Shown here piece by piece: positions 13,355 to 15,576 of a stretch of DNA of 15,576 nt (its first letter is position 1; each line of letters begins with the position of its first letter). A program made the position numbers and the translations under genes. The notes beneath the pieces were generated by a model, which saw only the letters and a program-made list of their open reading frames with translations, did no database searches and was not told the origin of the DNA. Source of the DNA: Candidatus Aminicenantota bacterium (lineage in GTDB: Bacteria; Acidobacteriota; Aminicenantia; Aminicenantales; Aminicenantaceae); the NCBI GenBank assembly GCA_030607635.1, contig JAUWJP010000013.1, forward strand, positions 1 through 15,576, read 5' to 3'.

Positions 13355-13836
13355 TATTTCCTCCTCAAAAATCTTTCATATTTCTGGTGTTCTGGTTTAC
13401 TCTCAAAAACAAATAAATTTTCCCACCTGTTATCAGCCCTTTTTCCATTTCGATGGTGAGCTTCCTCCTTAGGTTTTAAATATCTTCCGAGTTCTTCTTC
13501 TGCAACCAAGCGATGTTCAAGAATATATCCCTGTTTATTGGAAAAAGGATGATTGTGTTTTAAAATCAAAATATATCCATTTTTATGCCTTCTTCCCCCT
13601 TTCCAATTACTGCTCTTTTCACCTTTCTGTGCTTCACTTATTTTTCTTTTTGTTTCTTCTGTAGGATGTTTTCCCCTCATTTTTCTTTTTGTTTCTTCTG
13701 TATGTTTTTTCCCTCTATTCCAGGCAAGGTGTCCTTTCTTAAATTCCGTTTTTGGGGTAGCGTGAACCCCCTTCTTATATTTAACTTCTGGAAAAAGGTT
13801 ATGACCTTTTAAAAATTTTCCTTTTTCGTCTCTCAT
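13354..13836 (-). CDS. HNH homing-type endonuclease with NUMOD3-like repeats
   Basis: The 160-residue protein starts at ATG 13836 (ATGA with the upstream stop). It opens with KGHNLF and repeated FKKG-type motifs (KYKKGVHA, TEFKKGHLAWNRGKK), then two copies of a TEETKRK helix (NUMOD3-like, DNA contact) ending in SEAQKGEKSSNWKGG. The HNH_3 core (about 87-155) reads GYILEHRLVAEEELGRYL, then EEAHHRNGKRADNRWENLFVF and PEHQKYE. The paired H127-H128, N136/N140 and H150 expected for an active beta-beta-alpha metal nuclease are all present. It is the only non-structural gene between two virion genes and joins both by short overlaps, the usual look of a free-standing homing endonuclease. Intact motifs contrast with the HNH at 3235. 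Confidence 0.85.
   Translation of the reverse strand: MRDEKGKFLKGHNLFPEVKYKKGVHATPKTEFKKGHLAWNRGKKHTEETKRKMRGKHPTEETKRKISEAQKGEKSSNWKGGRRHKNGYILILKHNHPFSNKQGYILEHRLVAEEELGRYLKPKEEAHHRNGKRADNRWENLFVFESKPEHQKYERFLRRK
13640..13702 (-). repeat. Direct repeat inside HNH gene (24 identical bases, 39-base period)
   Basis: The same 24 bases occur at 13640-13663 and 13679-13702, a period of exactly 13 codons. Each encodes Y/P-T-E-E-T-K-R-K-M/I on the - strand, the NUMOD3-like DNA-contact helix. Nucleotide identity, not only protein similarity, points to a recent duplication of the module. Confidence 0.85.
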
Positions 13837-14144
13837 TGTCCCCCAGGCCAGCCCCAATTTTCCGTTCTTGACATCTGCGCTTGGAGCGCCTTTGCTACAA
13901 CGGGATTAAACTGCTGAAATTGATCTGCGAAATACTGTTGTTGTGGCTTGATCATCTCCAGCAACTCTTCCATCATCCTTCTTTGCTTCTGTGAGGAAGT
14001 CTCACCGAAAAGACCTGAAGAGGTCAGCAATGATAGAGCTGCAGGAATTATTATGCTCCAGGGCATCCCGGCGGCAGCTGCGCCTCCAGCTCCAGGCAGG
14101 GTAGCCCCTCCCGAAAGTAATTCTCCTATCGGCATCTGAGACAT
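13833..14144 (-). CDS. Ala/Gly-rich phage protein with hydrophobic segment, 103 residues
   Basis: The gene has an aggaggt site 5 bases before ATG 14144. Residues 10-45 are Gly/Ala/Pro-rich and hydrophobic (LPGAGGAAAAGMPWSIIIPAALSLLTSSGLFG), enough for one membrane-seeking helix. The rest is helical and Gln-rich (KQRRMMEELLEMIKPQQQYFADQFQQF, then VVAKALQAQMSRTE) and ends with Trp/Gly/Pro. Small proteins with a Gly/Ala hydrophobic head and Gln-rich tail occur among podovirus internal core and ejection proteins, which fits the position ahead of the two probable virion genes and the giant LPD38-like gene. A holin is less likely, given its distance from the amidase. Assignment is tentative. Confidence 0.55.
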   Translation of the reverse strand: MSQMPIGELLSGGATLPGAGGAAAAGMPWSIIIPAALSLLTSSGLFGETSSQKQRRMMEELLEMIKPQQQYFADQFQQFNPVVAKALQAQMSRTENWGWPGGQ

Positions 14145-14153
14145 TTTAACCTC

Positions 14154-14564
14154 CTATGCTATCTTTTTATTTTCCTCCGCTTCGTGCGGATCTAATATTT
14201 GCCATGCTTGCCCTACTGTTGAAACTGGATAGTCCTTAGCAACTAGATCCTTCAGCAGCTTAACATCGTCATCGCTTATATCTACGAGTCCATCTCCGTT
14301 GTAAATTTTTGTGGCCAACATGAATCTTTTTGCCTTTTTATCACCAGCAAGATCGAATGGTTTTTTTATTTGGTGGTTGCATCGAGGACAGATAATTTCA
14401 TCTGTGCCAGCATTTAAAAGAACGCTCACGCATAGCGTCTTTAGTGTAAACGGTGGGTACTTCTTTATGATCTTGTTTTTATCCTTTGGATCAACCTCGT
14501 CAGGTCGTTCCGGTATAACTTCTCCATCCAGTTTCTTGAATTTGTAGTTAACGTCTATTTTCAT
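14154..14564 (-). CDS. Phage virion-region protein with CxxC motif, 136 residues
   Basis: ATG 14564 is chosen because aaaggag lies just upstream; a start at 14600 would lie in the fibre-like gene with no such site. The protein starts MKIDVNYKFKKLDGEVIPE, followed by a Lys-rich insert, FTLKTLCVSVLLN, an insert with CPRCNHQIKKPF, and the helical end KAKRFMLATKI, then VKLLKDLVAKDYPVSTVGQAWQILD. This order (short start with 'LDG', a TL.....NALL block, KRF.LA.KI, then a helix ending in V.GQ..E/ILD) is shared by a common small phage protein of unknown role near tail or head-completion genes. The CxxC insert is extra, and alone it cannot hold a metal unless the protein dimerises or the Cys in FTLKTLC joins. 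Function unknown. Confidence 0.65.
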   Translation of the reverse strand: MKIDVNYKFKKLDGEVIPERPDEVDPKDKNKIIKKYPPFTLKTLCVSVLLNAGTDEIICPRCNHQIKKPFDLAGDKKAKRFMLATKIYNGDGLVDISDDDVKLLKDLVAKDYPVSTVGQAWQILDPHEAEENKKIA

Positions 14565-14575
14565 AAATATCTCCT

Positions 14576-15562
14576 TTATTGAACATAATTTAACGACCAA
14601 ACTTTCACATACTTTATGTCAAAAACATTTCCCGAATAAATGTCCCTTGTGGAGAGAACTAGCTTGTCGAATTTATTGCCGGCATTCGTTCGGGTTGAGC
14701 CTTGCTTAAATACTGTATCAACCCACCATACAGATCCCCCGTAATACCCCAATCTGTTGAATAAAGTTCTTACGACATACCAAGTATCAACCACAGCGTC
14801 AACGAGCTTGCCAGTTTGACCGCTCGAGCTTCTGTAATAAACATCGGTGCTATCCCCCCTGAAATATCCACCCTGCTCCGTAGCTCCTACATCTTTGTCT
14901 TGGATATTGAAATATCCTCTCGAGTTAGCCCCTAGAGCACTGACTCTCACCTTCCACTCGACAACTCCCATAAGAACCTCTGCATAAAGCCCCTCTGTCA
15001 GTGTCAAACTGGCATGACACTCGTTTGCTCCACTCTGGTCATCAAGCCTTAACATTCGTCCATCGTCTCCATCTGCAACAATCTCTGCCGTACAGTCAGC
15101 TCCACTGGCATTAACCCATGTTCCCCAATACGAATAAGCACCTTTGCCGTGTATATTACCCAAATCCAGATTATCAAAATCAGAATCAAAAATTTTGACC
15201 GGCCCTGCAGCACCGTTACCGCCATTGACAGCCGCAAACTCCAACCCATCTTCGCCCACATTGACTTTACAAAACTTCCCAGAGTGTCCGGCATAGCCCG
15301 CAGGAGTATCGGTCAGACAAAGAAATGTTGTAGGACCCCCCCCAGTGCCATCAACCCATTCTATGCCGGCATCTTCAGCCTTCACTTTCGCATACTTCCC
15401 CGCCTGCCCGATGATTGCATCGACATCTTCTAAATCGGAAATGTCTGCACCAAAAATAAGTGCCTCGGGAGTGGCATTCACTTTGACTATTTTGTTTGAT
15501 ACATCTTCATATTTGGCTGGTGTATCTGTCAATTCAAGAAATGTTGTAGGACCGTAAGGCAT
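14576..15562 (-). CDS. Fibre-like or receptor-binding protein with tandem repeats (start uncertain)
   Basis: The 328-residue product begins with two copies of a 34-residue module: GPTTFLELTDTP...KIVKVNATPEALIF (4-37) and GPTTFLCLTDTP...KFCKVNVGEDGLEF (76-109), with a related half-unit (GQAGKYAKVKAEDAGIEWVDG) between. Such 'FL.LTDTP..Y.G..GK...VN....GLEF' units are typical of phage tail-fibre or appendage proteins. A Gly/Asn linker leads to a C-terminal beta-rich domain (about 125-328: KIFDSDFDNLDLG, WGTWVNASG, MLRLDDQSG, YFNIQDKDVG, WYVVRTLFNR, FDIKYVKVWSLNYVQ) with the look of a concanavalin/laminin-G sandwich, probably carbohydrate binding. ATG 15562 lacks a clear Shine-Dalgarno and the frame stays open to the window edge, so the gene may start further right. 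It is the first gene seen in the leftward block. Confidence 0.7.
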   Translation of the reverse strand: MPYGPTTFLELTDTPAKYEDVSNKIVKVNATPEALIFGADISDLEDVDAIIGQAGKYAKVKAEDAGIEWVDGTGGGPTTFLCLTDTPAGYAGHSGKFCKVNVGEDGLEFAAVNGGNGAAGPVKIFDSDFDNLDLGNIHGKGAYSYWGTWVNASGADCTAEIVADGDDGRMLRLDDQSGANECHASLTLTEGLYAEVLMGVVEWKVRVSALGANSRGYFNIQDKDVGATEQGGYFRGDSTDVYYRSSSGQTGKLVDAVVDTWYVVRTLFNRLGYYGGSVWWVDTVFKQGSTRTNAGNKFDKLVLSTRDIYSGNVFDIKYVKVWSLNYVQ

Positions 15563-15576
15563 TCTTGTAATAAAGA

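Noticed and set aside
13640..13702. CRISPR-like direct repeats
   Set aside because: There are only two copies with a 15-base gap, in frame within a protein-coding module.
14565..14600. Upstream start at 14600 for the CxxC gene
   Set aside because: A strong aaaggag lies just before ATG 14564, and the longer form would begin within the fibre-like gene without a site.
1..15576. tRNA, integrase, attachment site or insertion sequence
   Set aside because: No cloverleaf-like sequence, recombinase motif or transposase was recognised on either strand by reading alone; very degenerate cases could be missed.

Overview
The window is a gene-dense segment of a tailed double-stranded DNA phage (or prophage), most likely from an environmental metagenome. 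Support comes from a replication organiser C-terminal domain, a putative helicase-loader-like protein, a MazG-like protein, a RusA Holliday-junction resolvase, two free-standing HNH endonucleases, an N-acetylmuramoyl-L-alanine amidase next to small membrane proteins, a very large LPD38-type polyvalent virion protein and a repeat-bearing fibre-like protein. The host cannot be named. Strong AGGAGG-type ribosome binding sites show bacterial translation, and a coiled-coil membrane protein after the amidase hints at a spanin and so at a Gram-negative host (inference).

Layout: two convergent gene blocks meet at 4400-4416. The left block (1-4416, + strand) is an early or replication-type cassette: replication organiser C-terminus, helicase-loader-like protein, several small unknown proteins, two tiny zinc-ribbon proteins, a MazG-like protein, an HNH endonuclease, a basic 56-residue protein and RusA. 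Its gaps are short and rich in inverted repeats and related leader sequences that end in Shine-Dalgarno sites. The right block (15562 down to 4400, - strand) reads fibre-like protein, a CxxC protein, an Ala/Gly-rich protein, a second HNH gene, two probable internal virion proteins, the 1818-residue polyvalent protein, then amidase, holin-like protein, spanin-like protein, a membrane-anchored coiled-coil protein and a 54-residue protein. Most junctions from the HNH gene onward are stop/start overlaps (ATGA or TAATG) or have spacing of a few bases, which suggests one polycistronic, translationally coupled transcript. Its promoter and the head, portal and terminase genes would lie beyond the right edge.

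As a whole the window pairs a replication/recombination arm with a virion-completion and lysis arm. The two RNA arms overlap at their 3' ends with no visible terminator. No tRNA, rRNA, CRISPR array, integrase or attachment site was seen, and no stretch over 300 bases lacks a gene.

Points of most interest: (1) the RusA reading frame appears to start at an ATA codon; (2) the replication gene has an open linker but no usable start, as if separated from its N-terminal domain; (3) three inverted repeats in the early block have right arms ending just upstream of a gene start, one with two mutually exclusive hairpins; (4) an HNH gene sits between two virion genes through one-to-four-base overlaps and carries a 39-base internal repeat period; (5) the giant LPD38-like protein lies directly before the lysis genes.
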